Made by a program: the position numbers and the translations under genes
In this document: in pieces, positions 9,641 to 22,794 of the stretch
Layout of the letters: every line of letters starts with the position of its first letter
Position numbering within the stretch: the first letter of the stretch is position 1
Assembly (NCBI GenBank): GCA_963921935.1
Contig: OY998177.1
Coordinates: forward strand, 22,715,926 to 22,779,925
Direction of reading: 5' to 3'
Origin: Galeruca laticollis
Taxonomy: Eukaryota > Arthropoda > Insecta > Coleoptera > Chrysomelidae
DNA: 64,000 bases
The notes under the pieces: model-generated
Seen by the model: the letters and a program-made list of their open reading frames with translations, nothing else
Databases searched by the model: none
What the model was told of the DNA's origin: nothing

Positions 9641-11444
9641 GTATAAAGGGGATCAAAACGTAATGAAACAAATTTCTCCTGCTCACAAAAAAATCGATTG
9701 TCACAGAAAATAAAACTTCATTAAACGGTTAGTAGTGTAGTTCAATATCTAAATACGTAATAATTCTGTAAATTTGACAAATATATGACAGACCTGGAAA
9801 TGACAAGATAAATTGAAGGAAAAACATGATACGAGAAAATGAGGCACGAATTTAAAATGAAAGCTTTAGCGTAGAAAAATTTCACCTCTATCTTACGGGT
9901 ATTGTCAATTGCACCTTTCATAATTTATTCTTCCTAATACAATGAAAGTTTGGCGAAACAGCTGGCGTGCTTCCAGCTTATTCTAAAATTTATTTGGAAA
10001 GTTTTTCTTGGATTCCTTATTTCATGCTAATGTACTCAGTTGAATATAATTTACATGCTCTTGTATTTTTACTTTCGGGATAAACGAAAGTACAAATCCA
10101 AAATTCAGATTGCAGTAAATCCACTTACAAAAAAATAGACTGGAAAATGTCAGTAATATATATTCACGACTAGATATATGATCGAAGCTTCACTAGTTGT
10201 TGCAGGTATGCTAAATAATGTCTCTTCACTAAATTTTATTATCCAGAACATCACTTTCCTTTTTAGGCTATGAAAATCTCCCAGAAGTACGAAGTTTATC
10301 TCTGCGGATTCGTCCATTCTCATTTTTACGTCCCATTTACACTAACATGATCCTTGTCGGCTTTTAAATTACGAGAAAAACCAGATTTTCCCATTTATAT
10401 TATTAATTCTACCGCTTTTATCCTGGTCAACAAACCGGTTTCACATCCTTTGGGGCTCTGTTAAACTTCAAGTACGTTTTTAATTTGGAATATTTTTGTT
10501 TTCTTCGGATATTTTCACAATTTTATTTCTACGAGTTCTCTCATTCGTCCCTTCGCATTATCTTTTAGATGATTTCAAATTATTTCAAATAGATTCGTCC
10601 TTCACAGTTTTATGCTTATTATTTATTTTTTCCAATTTTAATATTCTTTTCAAAAGGTAAATACAATGTTCGAAGCATTTATTACTTTAAATTATTGTGA
10701 TTGTCCGGGCCTGAACAGTGAAAGTGTTCAACTATTGTGAAAACAGATTTTTTCGATAATACTTTTTATGAAAAACAGTTCATAGTAAGATTTAGAATTG
10801 TACTAACAATTCAAAGATCTTAATGTACATATCAAATTAGTGGTTTTTATAACTCATATCGCTATCAATTTTACACCGCTTTGAAGAAAGAACTTACAAA
10901 AACCTGCTATTATCTATCGCATTGATATGAGACGACCCGTGCCAAAACAGGAGCCTACCTTTATATCAACGGGAACATAAATTTTCAATTAATTACGTCT
11001 AATACAAATGTTTAGACTTTTAACTACAGCAGTTCTCAGAATATAAACTCCACCAAAACATACTCTTCTGCGCTAACGCAGCTACAATTTCCTACTAAAG
11101 ATCAAACAATTGTTTTTCTAGGTGTTGATAATATGAAAATTATCACTAGGAGAGCTGAATAATCCACAAAATATTCTATTTACATTAAGGTTGTCAACAA
11201 CCAACACAATCTGGTGTTATATCTCAAATATGGAGGATTAAGATGTGTATCCAAAAGTGTCCGTTAAAATGTAGTATATTAGGGTAGCGCCACAGCAGCC
11301 GCCGGGTTAATTCCAAAAAGAGCGCATAATGCTTTTAGAAAAGGATAGAAAAATGAACTAATAATGTTGTATGGACTACGTCACACCATTTGCCTACGCT
11401 AGCGCTACTTTGGAAGATTTTTGAACCATTATTTACTATAATTC
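9641..11444. other. Intergenic, nothing recognised
   Basis: AT-rich DNA without a credible open frame, tRNA or element end that I can identify. A slightly GC-richer patch is at about 11,275-11,400, with no assignable function. Confidence 0.5.
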
Positions 11445-11695
11445 ACTGTTTCGACCCTTACTTCGTGGAACCTACTCATATTATGCTTTGAAGGAAACTA
11501 ACTCTTTCTGGATAGTTCCACAATATATTGGAAAACATGTTGAACATTCTAAGAAATTGACAATTGTTTCGATATTAAATATAACACTTGTCATTCTCAT
11601 AATGATATTTATTATCGAAACAATTGTCAATTTCTAAGAATTTTTAACATTCTTTTTCAATATCTTGTGGAATTATTCAGAAACAGTTAGTGTCG
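11445..11695. repeat. Miniature foldback related to PLE-2 termini
   Basis: It begins with CGACCCTTACTTCGTGGAA, as at 24,165. It then forms an imperfect palindrome (arms at about 11,495-11,590 and 11,600-11,690) around GACAATTGTTTCGAT. Both arms match the inverted terminal arms of the Penelope-like element at 24,184-26,938. It is therefore a body-less derivative of that element's ends. Confidence 0.75.
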
Positions 11696-11926
11696 TTTAA
11701 AATAGTAATAATATTTACTATTTATGGATTAACACTTTCTCAACTTTTCCCTCATATGAGACGGTTCTCCTTTCTTCTACTAGATCTAGATATTGTGGAA
11801 CACTTTTTGACCCATTATGAAGGGGTGATACATATCAATAACAGTTTAATTAAAGTACGTAAACTCGTAACGCTATCCGAAAGATTTTTTCTTTCACATT
11901 CACTATTAATTGAAGAACTTGATAAG

Positions 11927-12722
11927 AATGGCCACACCGATGAACGCCCAAGCCAATACTTTCCAAACGCACTCTGAGGTCATATCAGAATCCCTTACAA
12001 TTTCTCAGTCCCATACATAGAAAAAACTCCACAAAACAGCACCAAAGGTAGCTACGAAGAAATAATTACACCCCCTCCTCAAACTAATAAAAACGACTGG
12101 CGAATTCAAATGAAGCCAATTTTGCGAAACCAAACAGATCGAACAATAAGTGAAAAAACAAACAGGACATCCATACAGAAACTCTCATGGATTCAGTTTG
12201 GAAAGTTATCTCTGACCAGATTCCTCCGTTCCTTTTGGACGACAATCAGATATCTGACCTTTTCGAAAGAGTCTACGGTTCATCTAACCCAATAAGCAGC
12301 ATAGAGAATTTCACAAGTAATTTTGCAGCATCAATAGAAATGTTAACAAAAATTTACCCATTTTTTAACACAGATGTAGATGCACTAAACTTAAAAAGAA
12401 GCTTCTAGCCTACCTGCAGAAGAACGTACCAGAAACAATAAGTGAGTCCTCACAAACAATAACCAACCAAATCAATAATCTACCTTTACTTCCTAATTTT
12501 TATCGTCTCCATCGCTGTTACACCAATTTTACAATGGAATATCAATGGCTTTTATAATAATCTACCAATGTTGCAAGCTATCCTGTCCAGACAGACCCTT
12601 GACGTTGTTTGTCGTCAAGAAATCAATTTCTAAAACAATAATACCAAACAGCTGAGGCAGTTTAAGAAGTTTGGCAAAAATCGAATTAATGCAGAAATAG
12701 CTAGGGGAGGAGTAGCAATATT
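11927..12722 (+). pseudogene. Jockey-clade non-LTR fragment (ORF1 end and start of endonuclease)
   Basis: In pieces across frames the sequence encodes a stretch resembling the C-terminal part of Jockey ORF1 (around 12,187-12,400). It then encodes the start of the ORF2 apurinic endonuclease: an LQWNINGFYNN-like opening (about 12,530), a catalytic-Glu region reading CRQEINF (usually LQET) and a GGVAIFV strand at 12,705-12,722. Several frameshifts and stops make it dead. The last strand continues across the BEL insertion at 23,581 (VKRF). The region 11,690-11,926 upstream has an open frame with no recognisable domain. Confidence 0.6.
12718..12722. other. Target-site duplication ATATT, left of the BEL array
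   Basis: ATATT directly precedes LTR1 and is repeated directly after LTR3 (23,576-23,580). Removing the array and one copy restores the reading GCAATATTTGTAAAAAG in the Jockey endonuclease frame. Confidence 0.95.
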
Positions 12723-13503
12723 TGTTGCAATCACTCTTTGATTCCAACACTAAAGTAGGGTCGACCTTTCAATTGCCGAAATTTAGTTTACTATAATTCA
12801 TGGGTGCCGGTTAAAATTATCCTTGGTTTTTAAAATTTAGCAAATAAAATAAACCCAACTGATTTTAATAACAAATATACTTAATTGAAAACTTCCTAAA
12901 TTACCTTTTAATTACATAAACGATAACTGCAACTTTACAATAGCTTTATGCTAAAACACATTCATCCACAGGCCTGTCATTCACCCTTAATTAAAAACTA
13001 TAACAATTAAATTATTTTACATTCACCAAATATTTAAAGAAATTGAAATAGGGAAAAAACTATGAAGGACCTGTTTGTTCGTGATAAATACAAATAACGA
13101 AATTATAAACTCACTTATCTTGTGAAATTGTTATCATCTCTTTAACAATTTTTTAAACATCTACTAATACCATTCTCCATTTTTTCAGGTGCTCTGCTCA
13201 ATGGTTCTCTTTTTGTCAATTATTATTCAATATATTAATTCTTTGACAGACTCAGTTATAACTGAATTTTCATAAATACTTTTTGTTAACTTTATCGGGA
13301 GGGGGGACTGGCTTTACAACTCCATTCTTTTCTTAAAATTGTTCACTTACATAATTTTTTTGAGTATTTCAGAAAGTGACAATAACTGTCATCATTTATA
13401 GACTCCTTATTTCTCACATAAAATACTGAAAGTTTTTCACTCATAATTTGACAGATGTTAAAAACAATATTCAAGTGAGGTTAGATTTTTGACTTCTCCA
13501 ACA
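12723..13503 (-). repeat. BEL LTR1 (3' LTR), 781 bp
   Basis: It starts TGTTG and ends CAACA. It differs from LTR3 at only a handful of positions. A purine-rich tract CGCGGGGAGTA abuts it in the adjacent internal region. Confidence 0.95.
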
Positions 13504-13514
13504 TACTCCCCGCG
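13504..13514 (-). promoter_or_regulatory. BEL polypurine tract, unit 1
   Basis: CGCGGGGAGTA on the minus strand directly abuts LTR1. Unit 2 has the same tract at 18,538-18,548. This is where plus-strand DNA synthesis would start. Confidence 0.7.
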
Positions 13515-13669
13515 ATGAAAGATCCCCATCTTTCAAAACAAACAATAACAGTGAAAATGAGCAAAAAGAGATACAGCTAAACTGTGACCACTTTACAAAA
13601 CAAATTATTATTGTAGAAGGGGATGAATCTGGGATAAATTCAAAACAACACACTAAATTGAGAGAACAA

Positions 13670-16600
13670 TTACTCTTGTTCATAGGGAAGAGGGCATACT
13701 TTAGTTATGGGTCTGGTATATATCCCAGAAGAAGTTTTCAGCTGAATGGATCTAACATTTCCATCCTTTCCAGGGAAAATTTTCACAATGCGAGCGAGGG
13801 CCCACTTTAGAGGAGGGGAATTGTCTTCCTTTAATAAGACAAGTTCATCTACTGATAGATTTTTGGTGAATTTAGTCCATTTGGGTCTATTTTGCAATCG
13901 ATTAAGGTAATCGACAGACCATCGTTTCCAAAAAGACTGCTGCAATTGGGAAATTCGTTTCCACAGGGAGAGTCTATTTTCAGGGATTTCTGTAACATCC
14001 TTTTCAGGGTGAGCAGTAAGGCTTCTGCCTATTAGAAAGTGACCTGGGGTTAGGCACTGTAAATCATTGGGGTCATTTGAAAGACTACAAATAGGCCTTG
14101 AGTTCATGATTGCTTCTATTTGGTTCAAAATGGTGTAAAAAACTTCGAATGTGAGAGAAGTTTGACCAATGATTCTAACAATATGAAATTTACAACTGCG
14201 GATGGCAGCTTCATGAAGACCTCCCCAGTGCGGTGAAAGAGGTGGAATGAACTTAAATACAATTGCATTTTTCACACAATATTCTTTAATGGGGTTAGAG
14301 AGGTGAGAGTGCATAAAAAACTCGTGAAGTTCTTTTAACTGATTTCTGGCCCCCCAGAAATTGGTACCATTATCACTAAAAATGAGGGAGGGGTTTCCTC
14401 TACGAGAAATAAATCTTTTCAGAGTCATTATAAAAGCTTCTGAGGAGAGGGCAGTGACCAACTCTATATGTACAGCTTTGGTGACCATACACACGAAAAT
14501 ACAAATATATGCTTTTATTACAGGAGCTTTACGTAAATGAGATGATTTTAAATGGGAAGGGCCTCCATAATAGACTGCCACTTTCTCAAAGGGTCTACAG
14601 ACAGTTATCCTATCACGAGGAATGTGGGACATCAACTGTTCCTGGGGTTGGGCTCTAAATCTAAAACAGGTGTGACAATTTCTAATAACCTTTTTGATTT
14701 CTTTTAAGCCATTTAAAGGCCAAAACTGCAGTCTAAAGTTGGAGAGTACTGTTTGGGCACCTGCATGTCCCAGACGTAAATGTTCATCTTTGAGCATAAG
14801 AGAGACAACAGTATTGTGGGAAGGCAACAAAATAGGGTGCTTTTGATTGTAAGGGATATCAGCATTTTCTAATCTGCCTCCTACACGAAGAAAGCCATCT
14901 CCTACATCATATTTTGGTGTGAGTGAAATTAAATTTTTATTTTGTAAGCAACCATTTTTCTTTATTTCATTAGACTCTCGTGAGAAGTGCTTATTTTGAA
15001 GTGACTTGACAATGCAATGAAGGGAATGAGTCATTTCATCAACTGTCAGAGGACCAATCAATTTTTCTGAGGCCGGTTTTAATTGAAATTTATTATAAAT
15101 AAATCTTTGACAATATGCTACCACCCTTTGTAGTTTAGAAAATCTAGAGTACTTTTTAAATAATTCGTCCCAAAACTCATGATTTGAGGCTTCCACTAAA
15201 GATATTAGGATCGCCTTCTTTTCTTCAGGTAATTCTGGTGGTTGACTTCTGGGTTTAAAAACTGGGAGATTGACAAGTGGGTTCTTTAAACAGGTAGGAC
15301 CTTTCCACCAAAGTGAGTTATCAATCATTGCTCGTGGAGTTATTCCACGAGAAGGGAGGTCTGCGGGATTATCTTTAGTCCCAACATGATGCCAAATACA
15401 ATCTGAAGTTAACTCTTGAATCTGAGAAACCTTATTAGCAACAAATGTTGACCAACGCAATGGGTGGGAGTGAATCTAATGGAGTGCAACTTCTGAGTCT
15501 GAATATAGATGAACCTTTGTAACAGTAAATCTGTTTTCAAAAATTCTTAAAAGAGCTTTCATTAATTTTGCTAACAGAAGCATAGCTGATAATTCCAAAC
15601 GGGGAATTGACAAAACTTTTAGAGGGGCTACCCTTGATTTTGAGGCAATCAAGTGACAAGAAACGGATCCATCTGAATAAAGGGTGCGAGCATAAATACA
15701 AGATGCCATGGCAAGAGCACTAGAATCAGCATAACCATGAAATTCTACATTAATAATGGGTTTGCTCGAAAACAAATATCTAGGGATTTTCAATTGAGAT
15801 AGGGTAAATTATCAAATAAATTTTTCCATTCTTGGAGGAGAGAGGTGTCTGTGATTTCTGCATCCCAATCCAATTTTAATAACCATAACTTCTGAATAAG
15901 AAGTTTCCCAATAACAATTACAGGTGAGAGAAGGCCAAGGGGGTCCCAACACTGTGAAATCATAGCGATCATTTTTCTTTTGGTGAGTGTACCTTGAGGT
16001 GTTACTTGCGGAATTGAAATACCTAAGACATCAGAAGTAGGGTTCCACTTTAGTCCTAAAACTTTGTTGGGTGAATTATCTAGATTCAAACAATATTCAC
16101 TTGGAGTTTCATTAGTGATGCTGGAGAGAAATTGAGAACAGTTTGAGCACCACTTATGGAGTGTGAAACCGGATGACTTAAGGAGAGTGGTCAGTTCAGA
16201 GTACAATTTTTCTAAGTCATTTAAGTCATCGCATCCACCTAACAAATCATCAACATAGGTTTGGGTTAACAGAATATTGGAAGCCAAAGGGAATTCAACT
16301 TTATGTTTCAGCGCAACTTCTTGCAATACACGAGTAGCGAGGTATGGAGCTGAATTTGTTCCATAGGAAACAGTTACTAACTCGATGCATTGTAAGGGAA
16401 GTGAGGGGTTATCTCTCCAAAGTATATTTGTCAAAAATGTTTGGGTGGGGTTTATCTTCATCTGTCAGTACATCTTCTCGATGTCAGAGGTGAGCATATA
16501 TTTAAACGAACGAAAGCGTAACAAAATGTCAAAAAGGTTAGGCTGAACTTGATATCCTTTAAGCATTATGTCGTTGAGAGAGAGGCCTGTATTAGTTTTA

Positions 16601-17519
16601 CAGGATGCGTCGAATACAACCCTAAGTTTTGTTGTACTACTGTCCTCACGAATAACAGCATGGTGTGGCAAGAAATATTTGGGTTCTGCATTTTGATTAG
16701 TTTCAGAAAGTGGGACATACTGACCATGACCAAGATGAACATATTCATCAATAAATTGTTTATACTTTAAAAAGTAAGTGCGATCCTTTTGAAATTTCTT
16801 TTCTAAGTTCAAGAATCTATTTTTCGCAGTGTAGAGAGATTGACCTAATTTGAGGTTTTCACAAGGGGTTTTCAGAGGCAAATTTACTTGATAAGAACCA
16901 TCATCGAGTTGTCTCGTAGTGGACACAAACATTTCCTCACATAATTTTTCATCAAGAGATAAATGAGTTATTGCTGGAATTTCCTCTGATTTCCAGAATC
17001 TTTCAACTAAATTTTCAAGTTTGGAGTGCTTACTTACTTGTGTGAGCATTGCTACACTAGAGGTGAGAGATACGGGACCTGATGAGTAGGTAACAACATG
17101 ATAATTTGAGTACCTGAAAACTGTTGTATTCTAATTTCCGGTAACTTTACTATTGAGGGGATAGCGACAGGAGAGAAAAGTGTGGATGAACATGGTGGGG
17201 TTGGAGTTTTTACATCCTCTAAGTCTTTAATCTTTTGCTGAATTTTAGACAAAACATCATAATATCTATCTTCAATTAACTCTCTATTTTCTGTGTTTTC
17301 CTCTACAGTTAAATATATATCTGACAAATCTTGTGCCCGACAATATTTTTCAAATGCACTTCTTAACTGTTCTTCTCGACCTTTTAAACTAAACGCATTG
17401 TCTGTGGTATCAATGTTAACATTAACCCAGTTTTCTATTCGCGTAATAGCAGCTTTAGCTATTGTCCTGTTCCCTTTAACGTCATTGATATTCATTGTTT
17501 CTAAACAATAAACTGCCAC
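13670..17519 (-). pseudogene. BEL unit 1 gag-pol, deleted and broken
   Basis: From 17519 down there is an N-terminal Gag piece (to 17052, ending soon after RIQQFSG). The join then falls directly in the pre-RT region (LVERFWKSEE), so most of Gag, the zinc knuckles and the protease are missing. The RT has LRVVFDAS and YVDDLLGG. An RNase H-like part (HGYADSS, LYSDSE) and an integrase with HHCC zinc finger follow. Lesions: a stop at about 16,462 (R to stop after DIEKMY), a 4-bp deletion near 15,793, a TAG at 15,476-15,478 where relatives have Trp, and the first integrase Asp (VDYAGP in relatives) reads YY at about 14,570. The second Asp (SDNGTN) and Glu (WGGLHE) remain. Confidence 0.9.
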
Positions 17520-17756
17520 ACGGATTTACACTATTAAGACAAAATGTACTTGTAGCGAGTAAAAAACACAAATTCTACAATGTACGAGTCATATAACATT
17601 TACAATAACAAATGCAAATAAATGGTGGAAAACACTAGAGCAATGTATGACTAACTTTTAACCATGAACAAATCAAATATCTACAAAAATGTAAGAAATA
17701 TGGTGAGCGTACAAAATTTCAAAACCAAGTATCCGTCGAAGAAGGACCAATTTTAA

Positions 17757-18537
17757 TGTTGCAATCACTCTTTGATTCCAACACTAAAGTAGGGTCGACC
17801 TTTCAATTGCCGAAATTTAGTTTACTATAATTCATGGGTGCCGGTTAAAATTATCCTTGGTTTTTAAAATTTAGTAAATAAAATAAACCCAACTGATTTT
17901 AATAACAAATATACTTAACTGAAAACTTCCTAAATTACCTTTTAATTACATAAACGATAACTGCAACTTTACAATAACTTTATGCTAAAACACATTCATC
18001 CACAGGACTGTCATTCACCCTTAATTAAAAACTATAACAATTAAATTATTTTACATTCACCAAATATTTAAAGAAATTGAAATAGGGAAAAAACTATGAA
18101 GGACCTGTTTGTTCGTGATAAATACAAATAACGGAATTATAAACTCACTTATCTTGTGAAATTGTTATCATCTCTTTAACAATTTTTTAAACATCTACTA
18201 ATACCATTCTCCATTTTTTCAGGTGCTCTGCTCAATGGTTCTCTTTTTGTCAATTATTATTCAATATATTAATTCTTTTACAGACTCAGTTATTACTGAA
18301 TTTTCATAAATACTTTTTGTTAACTTTATCGGGAGGGGGGACTGGCTTTACAACTCCATTCTTTTCTTAAAATTGTTCACTTACATAATTTTTTTGAGTA
18401 TTTCAAAAAGTGACAATAACTGTCATCATTTTTAGACTCCTTATTTCTCACATAAAATACTGAAAGTTTTTCACTCATAATTTGACAGATGTTAAAAACA
18501 ATATTCAAGTGAGGTTAGATTTTTGACTTCTCCAACA
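17757..18537 (-). repeat. BEL LTR2 (shared middle LTR), 781 bp
   Basis: Same length and TGTTG...CAACA ends. It lies between the two internal regions and would serve as 5' LTR of unit 1 and 3' LTR of unit 2. Confidence 0.95.
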
Positions 18538-18703
18538 TACTCCCCGCGTTGAAAGATCCCCATCTTTCAAAACAAACAATAATAGTGAAAATGAGCAAAA
18601 AGAGATACAGCTAAACTGTGACCACTTTACAAAACAAATTATTATTGTAGAAGGGGATGAATCTGGGATAAATTCAAAACAACACACTAAATTGAGAGAA
18701 CAA

Positions 18704-21700
18704 TTACTCTTGTTCATAGGGAAGAGGGCATACTTTAGTTATGGGTCTGGTATATATCCCAGAAGAAGTTTTCAGCTGAATGGATCTAACATTTCCATCC
18801 TTTCCAGGGAAAATTTTCACAATGCGAGCGAGGGCCCACTTTAGAGGAGGGGAATTGTCTTCCTTTAATAAGACAAGTTCATCTACTGATAGATTTTTGG
18901 TGAATTTAGTCCATTTGGGTCTATTTTGCAATCGATTAAGGTAATCGACAGACCATCGTTTCCAAAAAGACTGCTGCAATTGGGAAATTCGTTTCCACAG
19001 GGAGAGTCTATTTTCAGGGATTTCTGTAACTTCCTTTTCAGGGTGAGCAGTAAGGCTTCTGCCTATTAGAAAGTGACCTGGGGTTAGGCACTGTAAATCA
19101 TTGGGGTCATTTGAAAGACTACAAATAGGCCTTGAGTTCATGATTGCTTCTATTTGGTTCAAAATGGTGTAAAAAACTTCGAATGTGAGAGAAGTTTGAC
19201 CAATGATTCTAACAATATGAAATTTACAACTGCGGATGGCAGCTTCATGAAGACCTCCCCAGTGCAGTGAAAGAGGTGGAATGAACTTAAATACAATTGC
19301 ATTTTTCACACAATATTCTTTAATGGGGTTAGAGAGGTGAGAGTGCATAAAAAACTCGTGAAGTTCTCTTAACTGATTTCTGGCCCCCCATAAATTGGTA
19401 CCATTATCACTAAAAATGAGGGAGGGGTTTCCTCTACGAGAAATAAATCTTTTCAGAGTCATTATAAAAGCTTCTGAGGAGAGGGCAGTGACCAACTCTA
19501 TATGTACAGCTTTGGTGACCATACACACGAAAATACAAATATATGCTTTTATTACAGGAGCTTTACGTAAATGAGATGATTTTAAATAGGAAGGGCCTCC
19601 ATAATAGACTGCCACTTTCTCAAAGGGTCTACAGACAGTTATCCTATCACGAGGAATGTGGGACATCAACTGTTCCTGGGGTTGGGCTCTAAATCTAAAA
19701 CAGGTGTGACAATTTCTAATAACCTTTTTGATTTCTTTTAAGCCATTTAAAGGCCAAAACTGCAGTCCAAAGTTGGAGAGTACTGTTTGGGCACCTGCAT
19801 GTCCCAGACGTAAATGTTCATATTTGAGCATAAGAGAGACAACAGTATTGTGGGAAGTCAACAAAATAGGGTGCTTTTTATTGTAAGGGATATCAGCATT
19901 TTCTAATCTGCCTCCTACACGAAGAAAGCCATCTCCTACATCATATTTTGGTGTGAGTGAAATTAAATTTTTATTTTGTATGCAACCATTTTTCTTTATT
20001 TCATTAATCTCTCGTGAGAAGTGCTTATTTTGAAGTGACTTGACAATGCAATGAAGGGAATGAGTCATTTCATCAACTGTCAGAGGATCAATCAATTTTT
20101 CTGAGGCCGGTTTTAATTGAAATTTATTATAAATAAATCTTTGACAATATGCTACCACCCTTTGTAGTTTAGAAAATCTAGAGTACTTTTCAAATAATTC
20201 GTCCCAAAACTCATGATTTGAGGCTTCCACTAAAGATATTAGGATCGCCTTCTTTTCTTCAGGTAATTCTGGTGGTTGACTTCTGGGTTTAAAAACTGGG
20301 AGATTGACAAGTGGGTTCTTTAATCAGGTAGGACCTTTCCACCAAAGTGAGTTATCAATAATTGCTCGTGGAGTTATTCCACGAGAAGGGAGGTCTGCGG
20401 GATTATCTTTAGTCCCAACATGATGCCAAATACAATCTGAAGTTAACTCTTGAATCTGAGAAACCTTATTAGCAACAAATGTTGACCAACGCAACGGGTG
20501 GGAGTGAATCTAAAGGAGTGCAACTTCTGAGTCTGAATATAGATGAATCTTTGTAACAATAAATCTGTTTTCAAAAATTCTTAAAAGAGCTTTCATTAAT
20601 TTTGCTAACAGAAGCATAGCTGATAATTCCAAACGGGGAATTGACAAAACTTTTAGAGGGGCTACCCTTGATTTTGAGGCAATCAAGTGACAAGAAACGG
20701 ATCCATCTGAATAAAGGGTGCGAGCATAAATACAAGATGCCATGGCAAGAGCACTAGAATCAGCATAACCATGAGATTCTACATTAATAATGGGTTTGCT
20801 CGAAAACAAATATCTAGGGATTTTCAATTGAGAAAGATAGGGTAAATTATCAAATAAATTTTTCCATTCTTGGAGGAGAGAGGTGTCTGTGATTTCTGCA
20901 TCCCAATCTAATTTTAATAACCATAACTTCTGAATAAGAAGTTTCCCAATAACAATTACAGGTGAGAGAAGGCCAAGGGGGTCCCAACACTGTGAAATCA
21001 TAGCGAGCATTTTTCTTTTGGTGAGTGTACCTTGAGGTGTTACTTGCGGAATTGAAATACCTAAGACATCAGAAGTAGGGTTCCACTTTAGTCCTAAAAC
21101 TTTGTTGGGTGAATTATCTAGATTCAAACAATATTCACTTGGAGTTTCATTAGTGATGCTGGAGAGAAATTGAGAACAGTTTAAGCACCACTTATGGAGT
21201 GTGAAACCGGATGACTTAAGGAGAGTGGTCAGTTCAGAGTACAATTTTTCTAAGTCATTTAAGTCATCGCATCCACCTAACAAATCATCAACATAGGTTT
21301 GGGTTAACAGAATATTGGAAGCCAAAGGGAATTCAACTTTATGTTTCAGCGCAACTTCTTGCAATACACGAGTAGCGAGGTATGGAGCTGAATTTGTTCC
21401 ATAGGAAACAGTTACTAACTCGATGCATTGTAAGGGAAGTGGGGGGTTATCTCTCCAAAGTATATTTGTCAAAAATGTTTGGGTGGGGTTTATCTTTATC
21501 TGTCTGTACATCTTCTCGATGTCAGAGGTGAGCACATATTTAAACGAACGAAAGCGTAACAAAATGTCAAAAAGGTTAGGCTGAACTTGATATCCTTTAA
21601 GCATTATGTCGTTGAGAGAGAGGCCTGTATTAGTTTTACAGGATGCGTCGAATACAACCCTAAGTTTTGTTGTACTACTGTCCTCACGAATAACAGCATG

Positions 21701-22557
21701 GTGTGGCAAGAAATATTTGGGTTCTGCATTTTGATTAGTTTCAGAAAGTGGGACATACTGACCATGACCAAGATGAACATATTCATCAATAAATTGTTTA
21801 TACTTTAAAAAGTAAGTGCGATCCTTTTGAAATTTCTTTTCTAAGTTCAAGAATCTATTTTTCGCAGTGTAGAGAGATTGACCTAATTTGAGGTTTTCAC
21901 AAGGGGTTTTCAGAGGCAAATTTACTTGATAAGAACCATCATCGAGTTGTCTCGTAGTGGACACAAACATTTCCTCACATAATTTTTCATCAAGAGATAA
22001 ATGAGTTATTGCTGGAATTTCCTCTGATTTCCAGAATCTTTCAACTAAATTTTCAAGTTTGGAGTGCTCACTTACTTGTGTGAGCATTGCTACACTAGAG
22101 GTGAGAGATACGGGACCTGATGAGTAGGTAACAACATGATAATTTGAGTACCTGAAAACTGTTGTATTCTAATTTCCGGTAACTTTACTATTGAGGGGAT
22201 AGCGACAGGAGAGAAAAGTGTGGATGAACATGGTGGGGTTGGAGTTTTTACATCCTCTAAGTCTTTAATCTTTTGCTGAATTTTAGACAAAACATCATAA
22301 TATCTATCTTCAATTAACTCTCTATTTTCTGTGTTTTCCTCTACAGTTAAATATATATCTGACAAATCTTGTGCCCGACAATATTTTTCAAATGCACTTC
22401 TTAACTGTTCTTCTCGACCTTTTAAACTAAACGCATTGTCTGTGGTATCAATGTTAACATTAACCCAGTTTTCTATTCGCGTAATAGCAGCTTTAGCTAT
22501 TGTCCTATTCCCTTTAACTTCATTGATATTCATTGTTTCTAAACAATAAACTGCCAC
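18704..22557 (-). pseudogene. BEL unit 2 gag-pol, deleted and broken
   Basis: This is the same architecture as unit 1: a short Gag N-terminus (22557-22090) fused across the same deletion to pol. The RT through RNase H-like frame is continuous for 525 codons (22087-20510, with EKMYRQI intact and YVDDLLGG). It then meets the same TAG at 20,510-20,512 as unit 1. A private TGA (Cys to stop, about 20,325) lies before the integrase frame, which runs 20230-18704 with HHCC, DNG and Glu motifs but the same Asp-to-Tyr change at the first catalytic position. It is less decayed than unit 1 in RT, yet still non-functional. Confidence 0.9.
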
Positions 22558-22770
22558 ACGGATTTACACTATTAAGACAAAATGTACTTGTAGCGAGTAA
22601 AAAACACAAATTCTACAATGTACGAGTCATATAACATTTACAATAACAAATGCAAATAAATGGTGGAAAACACTAGAGCAATGTATGACTAACTTCTAAC
22701 CATAAACAAATCAAATATCTACAAAAATGCAAGAAATATGGTGAGCGTACAAAATTTCAAAACCAAGTAT

Positions 22771-22787
22771 CCGTCGAAGAAGGACCA
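22771..22787 (-). promoter_or_regulatory. BEL primer-binding site, unit 2
   Basis: TGGTCCTTCTTCGACGG on the minus strand, 7 nt downstream of LTR3. The TGG start fits pairing with a tRNA 3' end. The tRNA was not identified. Unit 1 has the identical site at 17,733-17,749. Confidence 0.55.
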
Positions 22788-22794
22788 ATTTTAA

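Noticed and set aside
16549..16770. Plus-strand frames inside BEL units (also 17293-17511, 21587-21808, 22331-22549)
   Set aside because: Antisense shadows of pol and gag, repeated only because the units are duplicated.
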